In this document: in pieces, positions 1 through 12,800 of the stretch
Position numbering within the stretch: position 1 is the stretch's first letter
Layout: every line of letters starts with the position of its first letter
NCBI RefSeq assembly: GCF_001876935.1
Contig: NC_033803.1
Span: forward strand, 58,019,420-58,083,419
Reading direction: 5' to 3'
Length of the DNA: 64,000 nt
Source of the DNA: Asparagus officinalis
Taxonomy: Eukaryota; Streptophyta; Magnoliopsida; Asparagales; Asparagaceae
Notes under the pieces: model-generated
Databases searched by the model: none
Told to the model about the DNA's origin: nothing
The model's input: only the letters and a program-made list of their open reading frames with translations
Translations under genes and position numbers: made by a program

Positions 1-1278
1 AATTTAAAAGGTTAAATAATAATTCAAACTCAAGTAACTTTAAGGACCCTTGGACAAAGTTCGCAACAACTAATAGTTCGTTTAAAGTGGAAACAACAAC
101 TACAGGTAACATATTTGCATTTCCTTTCCATAATACATACAAGAAGGTTTAGACAAAACATATTAACTTAAACTGTGTCAGAATAAATTCGAATCAGGAT
201 GTAGTTTTGACTATTGTAAGCTTATTTGTTTTTGGTAAAGTTTCGAACAAGTAATAACTCATTTTGAAGTGAACCTGTAAGCATTGGGTATTTGAAGTTT
301 CCCTTCCATAAATTACATATCTATAAGCATCTACACATAAGAAGATTGACATAAAACAACTAGCTTGGTTAAACTACCGTAACGATATTAGTATTTAGAA
401 AATCAGGTTTGGAGTTACAAATTGCATATTGTAACTTTGCTTTTGAGAACATGCACGTTAAAAGTGAGTAGTGAGAATATTAACCAATAAGAAAATTAAC
501 ATATTTTTTACCATAAATTTCTACATTTTCCTTATATTGTTTGTTTCCAGTGTAATAAATATTTATAATATGTATCATGTTAATAATATAAAAGGTAAAT
601 ATTGTGAACGAATGGTGGACTTTCATAAACATGCTAATACAAGAAGTGAAGGCTTGGTACATTGGTAACGTCATTCAGTCACAGAGTTAGATCTTGCTTT
701 GAGGCCCTAAGGATTTCCCTACGATTAAATAGAAGAAGGCCAAAAAGGTGCAATACTTAAATGAAATCCCATATAGCAGGAAGTCTCTGTTGTGGCGCAT
801 TAAAGGGAACTGAATAGCATGATCATCGTTTTCCTTGGATGCATTGCAGAAACATGGAAAGGATAACCTCCCGTAGCTACAAAGGATTCATATGAAAGGG
901 CCCTTGCATACTTTCTTGCAAATATCATATGAGGTGTAAATGAACTTAATACTAACGCATCTTAGTTTGTTGTTAATTCTCCTATATCTAATTTCTTTTT
1001 TTATTTCATTGATTTATAGGAAAATTACACTGATGTTAACTTTAATACCTTCAAACCACTAATTCTGGCTTTCATAATGAAATGACAGGTTTTAAATTTT
1101 CTCTCCTCAGCTAAAAGTTTAAATACTTTCAAACATGAGTGGAGGTGTTCAATTTTCTTTATATCTGTTACTTCATAGTAATATTTAAGAAAATAATAGT
1201 TATTATGAAACCTTGTTAAATGACAATGGTCTATAGAGACCAGTTTTTTATGTATTGTAATGTGTTCCAGCATTTCAG
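1..1278. other. No recognisable gene
   Basis: The stretch is AT-rich with only short chance reading frames. I see no conserved protein motif, LTR end or terminal inverted repeat. The missing last exon of the minus-strand transporter gene could lie here or beyond the window edge, but I could not identify it. Confidence 0.4.
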
Positions 1279-1529
1279 ATGTTATTTTTGGAGGACGGAG
1301 ACTACCGAAACTCAATGGAAGGAGCAAAGCAAAAGCTTGACATCTTGAAAGCGAAATTAAAGGCAAGAGATTCTTTGAGGACATGTCATTGGGTTGATAA
1401 ATATTACAGCAAGCTGTGATGCATTCTGAATTGGAGTACTCCGCCAAATGGCTGAACTAGATTTGTTCGATGGAGAAAATTATTTTTCCAACTTTATGGA
1501 AGCGGCTCAAGATTTTAGGCTATGATATT
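1279..1529 (+). pseudogene. Possible degenerate exon remnants, unrecognised protein
   Basis: After a possible splice acceptor (TTTCAG at 1273-1278) a plus-strand frame reads a charged, helical stretch with EGAKQKLDILKAKLKARD at its centre. It runs to a stop near 1417. A second frame from the ATG at 1448 reads MAELDLFDGENYFSNF and stops near 1525. The two frames differ by one base and are separated by stops, so this looks like a broken gene end or two mis-joined exons. The composition looks coding (charged, few low-complexity runs), but I do not recognise the family. It could also be chance. Confidence 0.25.
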
Positions 1530-2195
1530 GTTATGAAAAGGCTACCTGTATGAAATAGATAGCTTGCTTACTTCAAGACTAGGAAAAAGGACTTGCAGCT
1601 TGCAAAACTTACTGCAGTTTATTGTATAATTATACAATGCACTAGATGCACATATGATATTAGTTAATACTATAAAGGATAAGAAACAAAGAGAGTTAAT
1701 GTTTCTACTGTTAAAATAATTAGAAATTGTAATGTATAAAAATCTAATTTCTGCAGCAACTGGATATTATTCTCATGTTTTAATCTGCTTCTACTGTGTT
1801 CAGAACATAATTAGACATTGTATCAAAATCTAATGTATTTACCAATAAGATACTATCTCATGCTTTAATCTATGTTAATGATAAGCGCTTTTATTAGAAC
1901 ATATGATGGATGAAAAGCTCCAATAATAGAATGTAATGTGTGTGTATGTACTGTTATCTTTTTGCCTTTTTAAATTTTCATGCTATAGAAAAAAAATGTC
2001 AAATTTACTTTTACACTATGACTATAAGTCTTTAGAGAAATATGTTTTTGATTTATTTAAATTGAGCTTGAGTTCTTAGCTTCCCCACGTCATGCGGGGG
2101 CGTATTGAGCAAAAAATAAGTAATCTATAATAAAATATAAAATAGTGCATGCAACACCCACAAAACCAAGTCCAACAATATAATAGAGCTTGCAC

Positions 2196-5100
2196 CTGAT
2201 ATTTTTGGGATCATTCATTTCTACTGTCCCTTGTGGTGTCTCGTCTCTGACTTTTGCAAGTGGAGAAAAGAACTGGTGTAGATAGAATTGTTAGCGATAT
2301 CCAAGAAATAAATTCTTGCACAAGAATTTCAACACTTACCTGGTGCATTGAAATGAACACTATAGAGATTCCCAAGATAAAGTTTATAGTTAGAGTATGA
2401 CCAAAAAGTGCAGCAGATGCTATGCCAGTGAAAATAGTGGCAACTGTTGACGAATATTTCTTCAAGATTGTGTCTGCAACACCATCAGAACATTAATTTA
2501 ACATCTACACCATAACTTAACCAGTACAGGATATTTGTACTCCAAAGGGTCAAAACAAGGCGACCAAAATGATTAGTTTCGAAGAAAACAAATTCACTGA
2601 AAGAATTTTATCAGCCTTATTTTACCTGCATATTTGAAGAAAAATGATGATAATATGCCTTGTGCTGCGTTGTTGACGATCAGTAACATTGTAGCTTTAG
2701 AGTGGCCCTGAAGGATGTCAAAGCTACTAGATCCTGGAAATGTATAAAACATGTCAGTATTTGTCCTTGGAAACATATAGGTTACCAGAACAAAGATCAT
2801 GAAGTTCACACTAAAAGAGTTGCATGAGACCAAAAATTTGTGATTTGATATGTGAACTGGACCAACAAAGCCCCAAAAAGAACTGAGGCAGCTGGAAAGA
2901 TGATTCATTTGATATCGTTTGAAACAGCTATCAGATTTGTTGGATTTTAGAACTATGAATATGCATCCATTCAATATATAATGAAACAATGCATCACATA
3001 CACCAAGCATCCATCAAACAAAAAACTGTCAGTGTGTGCTTCTCAGCTTGTGTCCCATGTTCTGTCCATGTCTGCTTTGTTAGCCGGTAAAACTTGCAGA
3101 TGACATGATCATTACCATATATGTCGAAACATTCACCTTGGCAACTTTTTTGTGTGTCGGAATGGCTATCTAAGATTCTCTATTACAAACTGTACAGAAT
3201 ACATACCCTAAAGTCCGAACATAGTTCCAGCCAGCCATCATTAATAATTTAAGGAATGTCGTAATAGTAACAATCATATCATAAATTAGACCAGATTGCT
3301 AAGAATTTCATATCCCATATTGGATTAAAGCAGAAAAGGGGCCATTTTCAGTTCTGAAGGAGAAAATTCCCACCTGTTGGGCCACATGCTGAAAGCATGA
3401 TCGCTTAACTTGTCTGACTCAACGTATGGAGTATTCAAATTGAATTCTTTTTCTCCATTTAGCTTCATTAAAGGCAAATTCCTATGTTGAATAGCAGGTA
3501 TTGTAGCCTTTTTTCCCACCCTTTCTTCATGTTCATTTAGGTTTCATCCTCTTCCCGCCGATGCAAATATGATCCTACTGTCCATCCCTACTGTTCATCC
3601 TAAAAGTTACTATTAAAGGTGTCCAGTTGACATGTCGAAAGGAAAAGTTACTAAAAAGAAAAGCTTATCAATTCCAGCATTTCTTAAATGAAAATTGTTT
3701 TGTTCTTCTGAAAAAGAAACTCAATTTTGTCAATCAAATACCAACAAGAATGTGTTGAATTATTGGGTATTCAACCTGAATCCTACAAGCCGAGTTTTAA
3801 TCTGCATATGAATATTGCGTCTCATAGCAGCATGGATCAAGGTATTGAGTTATACCAGACCATGTAATGGATCAACATTTAGATCTTTACTAGCCAATAC
3901 AATACCAACTTATGCCATCTCTACTTGCAAGTCTATTGAGAAAAGCTCCGCTTTTGGCAGCCTAAGCGGTTTGCAAAGCCTGAGCGGTGAATCAACGTTC
4001 TGCTTTTGTCGAAAGCGGCCAATGAAAACTGATTAGCGCTTTGTGCTTGAAAACGCAGCAGAAAACTTGTAAAGCGCTGCAAAATAAATAATAAATACAG
4101 ATAAAACCCTCCGCTTCTCTCTCTCCTCTCCGCTTCTGCAACTCGAGATGAAAATAGACCCTAACCCTAACTTCCGCTCCAGCTCACCAACTGCGTCCGG
4201 CCAACTCTGCCGCCTCCCGCCACCAAATCTGCGTCTAAATCCGCCTTCTCTAACAAGCTTTGCCTTCACCATTACCATCACACCATCACCTTCTCTTGAG
4301 CTCCTCATCAAAGCTTATCATCACCATCTTTAGTCAAAGCTCATTATCACCATCTACATCTACAGTCAAAGCTCCTCCGCCTTGTTCTCCAGTTCAAATC
4401 CGCTTTTCTACTTGGCATTTCTTGCCGCTTTTTGCCGCCAAAGCCCCAGAAAGCCGGAGTGGTGCCTCACCACTTCGCCCGGCTTTCCACTTCCACAATG
4501 TTGCTTGCAACTATAGCCAATCTTGTTGAAGAAAATCGAACTGCTCAAAATCAACACTTGACTATCCTTGGCATGTGATTCATGGGTGTGAAAGGTCAAA
4601 AGTTAAATATCTTAACGTGCTAACACATATGCCTTCAAACATCATGTTGTTTCAGCTGATTAATTTATTTTCTCTAAAGGAGGGGCAAACAACAATGGTA
4701 CATTATTTGAAGTTCTAAGATTATAGATAAGGAATTCATGTGACCATATAAAAAACTTGAAATCAGAACCATTATTTAAATCGTCTTTGTGTCACATATC
4801 AGACAAACTTGGAGAAAGTATTACAAATAAATGGAAATCTAAAACTACCTTGTTTAGCTAGTATATGGAAAAGAATAAACACGTGACAAGTGGAAATTAA
4901 AACTACTTTGTTTGAGCATTAAATGGAAACAGAAAGATCATGTCATACGAATCACCAGGACTTATAGGCTGACAATCTTTTATAGCAACTATAGCGTGTA
5001 CTTAGATTCAGAATGACTATATAAGCATTTTAAAGTGAACTTGTCAATGTAGGTCATTATTTGCAATCAATACCTTTGACAATGGCAGTTCCAACTATGC

Positions 5101-6720
5101 CAAGAAAGTTGAAGATTGCACCATAACCATATAAGAATAAGTTCTGAAAATGAAGACAAGTATATAATAGCAATCAGAATATTTCAAACATGAATAAAAT
5201 TAATAGAACGAGCAACCAAGTTTCTATATCAAACCAAGAGAACTACAATTAAATAATCAACTGGAAAACATAAGATTAGTGTGAAGCATGAACATAACAG
5301 TATTAAACTAGAAATTGTCCACTTCCCAATTATTTAGTCTTTAGAGTTACCTGAAGATAGATACTAGTGTCAAACTGGCTTTTCAAAGCATATTCATTGT
5401 ATACTGAAGCTAGAGATGGAACTGTTACCTGCAAAGTGTAACATCCATGTAAATATCTCTGAGGTCAGAAAGAAGCAAACTTATCTAGGTAGATATGTTC
5501 CTACCCAATTAGCGTGTTATCTGACTTTAAACACAAGCTGTTAGCAACTAGCTTTTATCGAGATTTTAAATGTTATTTGCTCCTAAAGCAAAGGAAAAAC
5601 AGCATATGATATTAGGTAACAAGAGCTTCGGCAATCCATATAAAACGATATTCGACTAATATATGAGTCTCAACCTAAGCTGGCAGCTAGTAATTCCAGT
5701 GAATATATAATAACAGAAAATTGTGAAAGGAAAAATGCCTAGACCATCAAATATCTAAGTTAAATAATCAATCTTTATAGGAAAACGTAAGTTTCGGAAC
5801 AAGGCAATAAAGAGTCTTCATCAGGAAATTTGATGGCGAAGTTTTCAGTATGAGGAAATTGTTTCTCAAGTCCTAAAGATTCAAATTGCCGCTTATAGTG
5901 TTAATAAATTGAAAGAACTATGAATGATAAACTTCTAACATAGTAAATAAAAACCAGTGGCTAAGCCTAAAGCAAGAACTAGAGCTTATAACTTTAAGAT
6001 AGTCCAACCTAGAACTATGAGGGAAAACTTGGATTTCATAAATCTAGAAGTTGGTATTTACTTACAAAGATCAAAGTATACAGGTATGCACCCGTTGCAA
6101 CTGGAAGACCAAGTGCATTGGTACCTTCAGGCAGTGACTTGAGCTGATTAACACTTATTCCGATAAGCAAAAGTGCAAGAGCTTCCCACTGTTTGAGAAG
6201 AAATAAACTGAGAATATTTAGAAGATGCAAATTACGACTTTACGAGTTTGACACCTCTAAATTTACTATTAAAGAAAAAAATAACAAAAGGAAAGCTAGC
6301 AACTTTAATGGTTACATTAATAAAAATCATCTAAATTATATATGTTCATAGGCTTCTTGAATATCCAAATTAACCAAGACTAATACTTCTTACAAATATT
6401 TAACTAAAGTTAGAGAAATTTAAAATACAAAGAGCCCAGACGGTAAAACTTGCCTGAATCACTGAGAAACGCCTTTTCATTATCATCTTTAACAAGAGAG
6501 CAATAACCAAGACCTACAGGAATTAGGAGCACACAAGAAGGAAAATTATCATAACCAATCTCACAGAAACATGATATCCATTATTTTTTTGAATTCCTCT
6601 CAAAGAACCATGTTTGAAACAATGTACAAAGGAGAAACAAAAGAAATCAGGATGCAAACTTGTCAGATAAACTAAGTGATGAACATAAACGTCTATGTTT
6701 GAGGCATTGTGCGACTGTGT

Positions 6721-6761
<41 letters not shown>

Positions 6762-6855
6762 AGGGAGGGAGGGAGGGAGGGAGGAGGGAGAGAAAGGAGA
6801 TAGGGAGGGAGGGAGATTGACCATCCAATAAGCATTTAACCAAAATCAAGTGTTT

Positions 6856-6892
<37 letters not shown>

Positions 6893-9800
6893 AGGGAGGG
6901 AGGGAGGGAGGGAGGAGGGAGAGAAAGGAGATAGGGAGGGAGGGAGATTGACCATCCAATAAGCATTTAACCAAAATCAAGTGTTTTGGAGACAATTCAC
7001 CACAGCCAAGTGATCGTCAAACAGAGTATTTAAATGGAGACCACTCGTTAACATGTCCAAAGTATATATTTTCTCATCCACGGCGTGGATATCATTAAGA
7101 GTGATATAGATCATCCAGTGGGATGCTGTACCATGTGTTCGCAAAGGTGCACAAAATTTTCTACAGTGCAGCTCATACCGCTTTATTATTCACACATGAC
7201 GTACAGAGAGACTTGATAAATGAACAGTTGTGATTGAAATGTTTCAGCAGAAACGCATGTGCATGGAGTTATTTAATGAATAACAATTTGTATTTGAATG
7301 ATTCAATTAAAATTGAAATGTTTCAGCAGAAATGCATGTGCATGGAGTTATTTAATGAATAACCATCTGTATTTGAATGTTTCATAACCTAGTAAATCCA
7401 TATCATATACAAGATAGATGTGAACATCTGCAAAAAGATCTAAAACACAAAACACACATGACCACCTGTAAAAGAGACTACAATATTTGTGTCGCACACT
7501 GACATGCGTGAACTTAATAAAAAAGCCTTTGTATTTGAAATATTCCAATAACCTAGTAAATAACCCAGTAACACTATGAAATACAAATAGACAGCCGTCT
7601 GCAAAAGAAGTTCTAAATTTAATCACATGGATGATGATTATACGAAAATGAGGATAGTTTCCCAATGCATTTGTGCATGACATGAGGCTTAACACATTCA
7701 TGCATGACATGAGGCGTAACACATTCAAGAATGTCTCAACTAGAATCACATGAATTTTCTTATTTAGCAGTGGGTGGCAGTTACCCACCTTACCTAGCTA
7801 TTGTAATGCATAGCCATCATGCGTGACTGATGTCACAACTTAAATGGTAAAACACAAATATTTTGAAGTAGTGACCTGGTAAAGATCAGACAGAGAATAC
7901 CTTTAGGTTGCTCAACATTTTCACTGTTGCAGGATTGAAATATAACTGCAGAAAGAAACAGAGAAACAGTTAAAGAACATACTAGGAAAAGTCAATAGGC
8001 CAAATGAGCTTAAGAATAGAAGTCACCAAGGTCACCAAGAAATCAGATTATTCTTCCTTTTTTTGGGTTAGGAATAGATGCCAAACTGAACTAGGACAAA
8101 TTATCTAAGTAACGCGATTTATACCTGCATAATGAACTTTAGGTAGTTGTTGATGGCATATAAAAGAGCTGGAACAGCCAGAAGAACATTATTGCGAGCA
8201 GCCTGAAAGAGAACTAAGGAACAATCAACTAGCGGTTGGTTAAGCAACTTAAAGATCAATGAAACAAAGACTTTCTCAAACAAAAAATAAAGATCACAGT
8301 AGATTAATTGGGAAAATTGCTAGTAGAAGCCACATAATTTATAGATGCCAATTGAGTTTGAAAGGATTGAACTTGATGTGAACAAACGGAAAGTAATACT
8401 CCTTAATTAGATAAAAAAAAACATCCGGTCTCCAGTCTCTGGTCTCAGAGATACTCATGGACCGGTCATCTTGAACCCTAATCTATTGAAATTATTGGAC
8501 CAGACCTCTTGAACATATTGATATTGATATCTTAACTTAAGGTGCACATCAGCATCAATGAATGAAGCCATATTCGGGGTTTGAAACTTTGCCTGCTATC
8601 CATCCATTTTAAGGAAAACAAAGTAAAAATTTTGTAAAAATCAGCATTTTTCTTAAAGGTGAAAAATTGCTGCCAACCACAAGAGGCTGTTTCACTGGAT
8701 TTCAGTAGGCAAGAAACCTACATGAAACCTGATCATAGGACAGTCTTGAGCTTAACTGCTATATATGTAGTTCAATTTGCACGATCAAACTAAAATTTTC
8801 AATATTGGGACTAAATTTAAATTTCTTCGCAAATCAGAAACTACAAATTTTCCCAAATCATAAGGAAATCATGTTTGTGCGTATTTATCTTACATTAAAG
8901 ACATACAATTAGAACAAAAGAACTTGTATAACTCAATCCTCAGATATTCCCATCATGATTTATCCATGTGGCATATGTACAGTGTTAACTATTAAGTCAA
9001 CCAATTCAGTCAGATGTCATCATCAGCTATGTCACAAGGGTTTTGGCATACACTAGATTCCAAAGTTTACATATTTCGAATAGGATCCCCAAATCTTCAT
9101 ATTTTTTAATTAGAATCTTAAATCCTCTAAGTTCATTGAAATTACCCCCTCTCATTTAATGCAATCAGTGTTGCCCATTTCACTAACTTCAAAATTTATC
9201 TCCACTTGGACAATTTTGTCTCTATGAATTTGGACAGCCTCCTTGTTGCTTAATCCTTTCTTCACCATCTCCTTCACTTAAAGGTCCACCAAACAAATTA
9301 AGTCTCTGTCCTCTTTTCACATTAAAATCCAAAACTTAACTATACCTCCACCCCAAATATCTGCTCTGTCATATTCATTTTCTCCTCCCACTCTTTCTTG
9401 CTCTCACTCCCTTGTAGAAAAAACAAACAATTTAAGAGAGAAGAGGGTGAGGGATTTTGGGGGGTGGATCACAATGGGCTTGAATTCAGGATGGTTTGGA
9501 TTGGAGAGAGACCATAATGACTTCAGATTAAAAAAAAGGGTTCCATTGTGAATGTGTGGTGAGATTGAGAGAATGTTAAGTAACCAATGCGATTTTGGTA
9601 AAATCCCTCTCTGTTTAGCTCTTAACCAAACCTAAGTAAGGAATTTGAATAAAAGTTGCTAACATGGCGTAACCTAAATTTGTGAAGATTTAAACATGTG
9701 ATTATGGTCGTCTGATATTATTAAAAAAAAACTTAAATCAGTAAACCAATAAGCAAAAGTTACAAGCCTAAAATATGCTTTCTCTGCATAAATAAAAAAC

Positions 9801-12800
9801 ATTGAACAATAAATAATAAATGAATAACACCATGATGATAAACAATGAAATTTTATGTACCGACTTCACAAGTTACAATGAAGCAAAAATTCAAATAAGA
9901 AACATATGATGCAGAATAGCTTCAGCATGACTATCAATTCAGTTTATACAAAACATGTTTACCTGCACGAAGGTTGAAACAGAAAGGAGAGGTTTCTCGC
10001 CTACATTTTGATGCCTAGCCTGTGAATAAGCAAATATATATAGATGACACTATGCTTGAGCACTTTTAAGATAAAGAGAAAATGAATGAAGGAAATTCGG
10101 AGCATTACACAATTAAGTTATATTTACTTTCACAATTATCATATGTCGTTAGTAGTACCCCCATGATTTTAATTTAATTATTTAATGCAGGATCCTTGAT
10201 TTAATGAAGTGGTGAATTTAAATGCAGTTCGGCTATATAATTTTTGTCTAATCTGTCACGTGAAATAAAAGACAGAAAAAATACTATATTCTTTGAATAT
10301 AACAGAAAATATTCTTTGAATATAACAGAAATAAAAGACAGAAAAAATACTATATTCTTTGAATATAACAGAAAATATTCTTTGAATATAACAGAAATAA
10401 AAGACAGACAAATACTATATTCTTTGAATATAACAGAAAAATATTGATGACCACATATGAGCACATTGATAATCTAAAGTTGCCAGTTTGGTTAACCAAT
10501 CGGAAGTCCCTAATCAAGTAAACCCCAAAAGAAAGTTCAGTATGCTATTTCATATTCTTATGATGGTATTTCATCAGTCCACGCTTTCTATCTAATGGTA
10601 TGTCATTTTCCAACATGGTTGTCTTTGTTATTCTAAATTTCTAATAATACTAAAACTCTGAAGCAGCGAATGGAAGCAAGGTACAACTCTACCTATGCAA
10701 TATCTGCAGCAGGGATGGCTAGTTTCATATTACGACATATAATCAGAAGATCAAGTAAGAAGCTTACTTATCCCATAAAAATTTGGAGCCTCTTTAATAA
10801 AAAAAATTGCACTACCACATCAATTCTTTAAAAGATCATGTAATAAAGCATAGGTTACCAGACACTTCATCTAGGCTCCCATATCCATGTCCGGCACTTC
10901 CCGTACCCGTGTTCATGTCCGACACTTCTTGAATATATACTTACATTTATTAAGACATGTTTTAGTTTAAAAAATTCGTGAATCGTGATACACTTCTTGA
11001 ACGTATGCCATGCACTTCACTTCAAATTTATGCAACTCATTAAACTCAAGACAGGTTCGTTTAAGCACATGCTTAGTTCCTAAGTATGATTTTATAGGGT
11101 TATTTGGATATTTAGTTCAAAAACGAGCGTTTTTCAATTTATAATCTACTCAATGAAAGAAACATAAAAACGATATAAGGATTTTAGTTCTCATAACATA
11201 CGACTGGAAGACAATATCGACCTCATATAGATTATTAATCTTAGTAAGTATATATCTAGCCGCATCCTCGTATCCTAACTTTTACAATTCTGTCGTGTCT
11301 TGTATGACTGCATCCACACCTATTGATACGAGTCGTCGTGCGAGCACCCTTTGGTCGCGGAATTACCAAAAGGTGGGTTGAGAAGAAAACAATTAAAACA
11401 CAAGAACAATTCAGTATGACGAAGAAAAATACCTTCTCTAGATTATGAAGAATCAATTATTACAAATCTCTCCCTCATAATCTCACTAGAATCGAAAACA
11501 ACCTCTCAATCCTCTCTAAACCCTAATACAATGATTAGAATCTCTCTGATCTAAGACCTCATAGATCCTCACAATCTAAACCCTGATCCTTTTGATTAGG
11601 ATCTCACTTAGACCTAAAACCCTTTAGATCTACATCTTGGTCTCTCACCTCTTTTCTGATTTTTTTAAGATCATGTTTAGAAACTCTAAACAATCATTTA
11701 TATAGGTGTACAAACGTGGATGGCAATCTGGTAAATAACTAGACCAAACCCCAACAGGAATTCGTGCAAACAGAAACCCAAACGAACCAGGAAAACTTCG
11801 ATGAGTCGACTCATGAACAGTTATGGGTCAACTCATGACCTCATATGAGTCGACTCATAACTGATGAGTTGACTCATGACAGGCATGAGTCGACTCAACC
11901 TGATGAGTCGACTCAACCTGATGAGTCGACTATGTACATGTATGAGTCGACTTACGAGCTAAAAACTGGATTCTTCGAATCTGCTGCTCGTCGTCTCGTT
12001 CCACTCTTCCCCTGCGTTCCACTGTACTGATTGACACCTCTATTCTCATGCTATCATGAGAATCATCTATCCTCAAGCTCCCATGAGGATCGCTAAGTTC
12101 CGAAGAGAAGATACACATGTATCATGCTTTGATTCTTCGTTCTTCCGACTCGCTTCACGCTCTATCCTGTGCTCCGCTGTATCGCTTCACACCACTATTC
12201 TCAAGATATCATGAGAATCACCTATCCTCAAGCTCCCATAAGGATCACTAAGCTCCCGAAGCAGAGAAGAAGATACACACGTATCATGGCTCCCCTCTTT
12301 AAGAACTTGAAGTCTCTTTCAAGTTTAGAACTTCTGCTGAGGGAACTCTCGGGCCCCTCCATTTTTGTGGCCTTCAATCATATTTTTCTTCCTTAATCTC
12401 TAAACTCCTTCCAAAGAAAAGGATCTCGCCTAGCTTTTTGTATTGCGATCGAGTCAGGACCATACACAGAATGCCCCCTTCGCAGAATCTGATCGCTCTG
12501 ATACCAACTTGATACGAGTCGCCGTGCGATCACCCTTTAATCGCGGAATTACCAAAAGGTGGATTAAGAAAAAAATAACTAAAACACAAGAACAATTCAG
12601 TATGACGAAGAAAAATACATTCTCTAGATTATGAAGAATTAATTATTATAAATATCTCCCTCACAATCTCACTAGAATCGAGAACAACCTCTCAATCCTC
12701 TCTAAACCCTAATACAATGATTAGAATCTCTCTGATCTAAGATCTCATAGATCCTCACAATCTAAACCCTAATCCTTTTAATTAGGATCTCACTTAGACT

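Noticed and set aside
2076..2105. CCCCACGTCATGCGGGG hairpin resembling a Helitron end
   Set aside because: The bases after the nearest CTAA are G, not T, and no 5' end was found. It was kept only as a possible hairpin.
6523..6966. 147-residue Ser/Leu/Pro-rich frame on the minus strand
   Set aside because: Translation of the (GA)n-(GGGA)n microsatellite. It lies in an intron of the transporter.
10201..10464. Repeated open frames on both strands
   Set aside because: Result of a 66-bp tandem repeat, whose unit length is a multiple of three.
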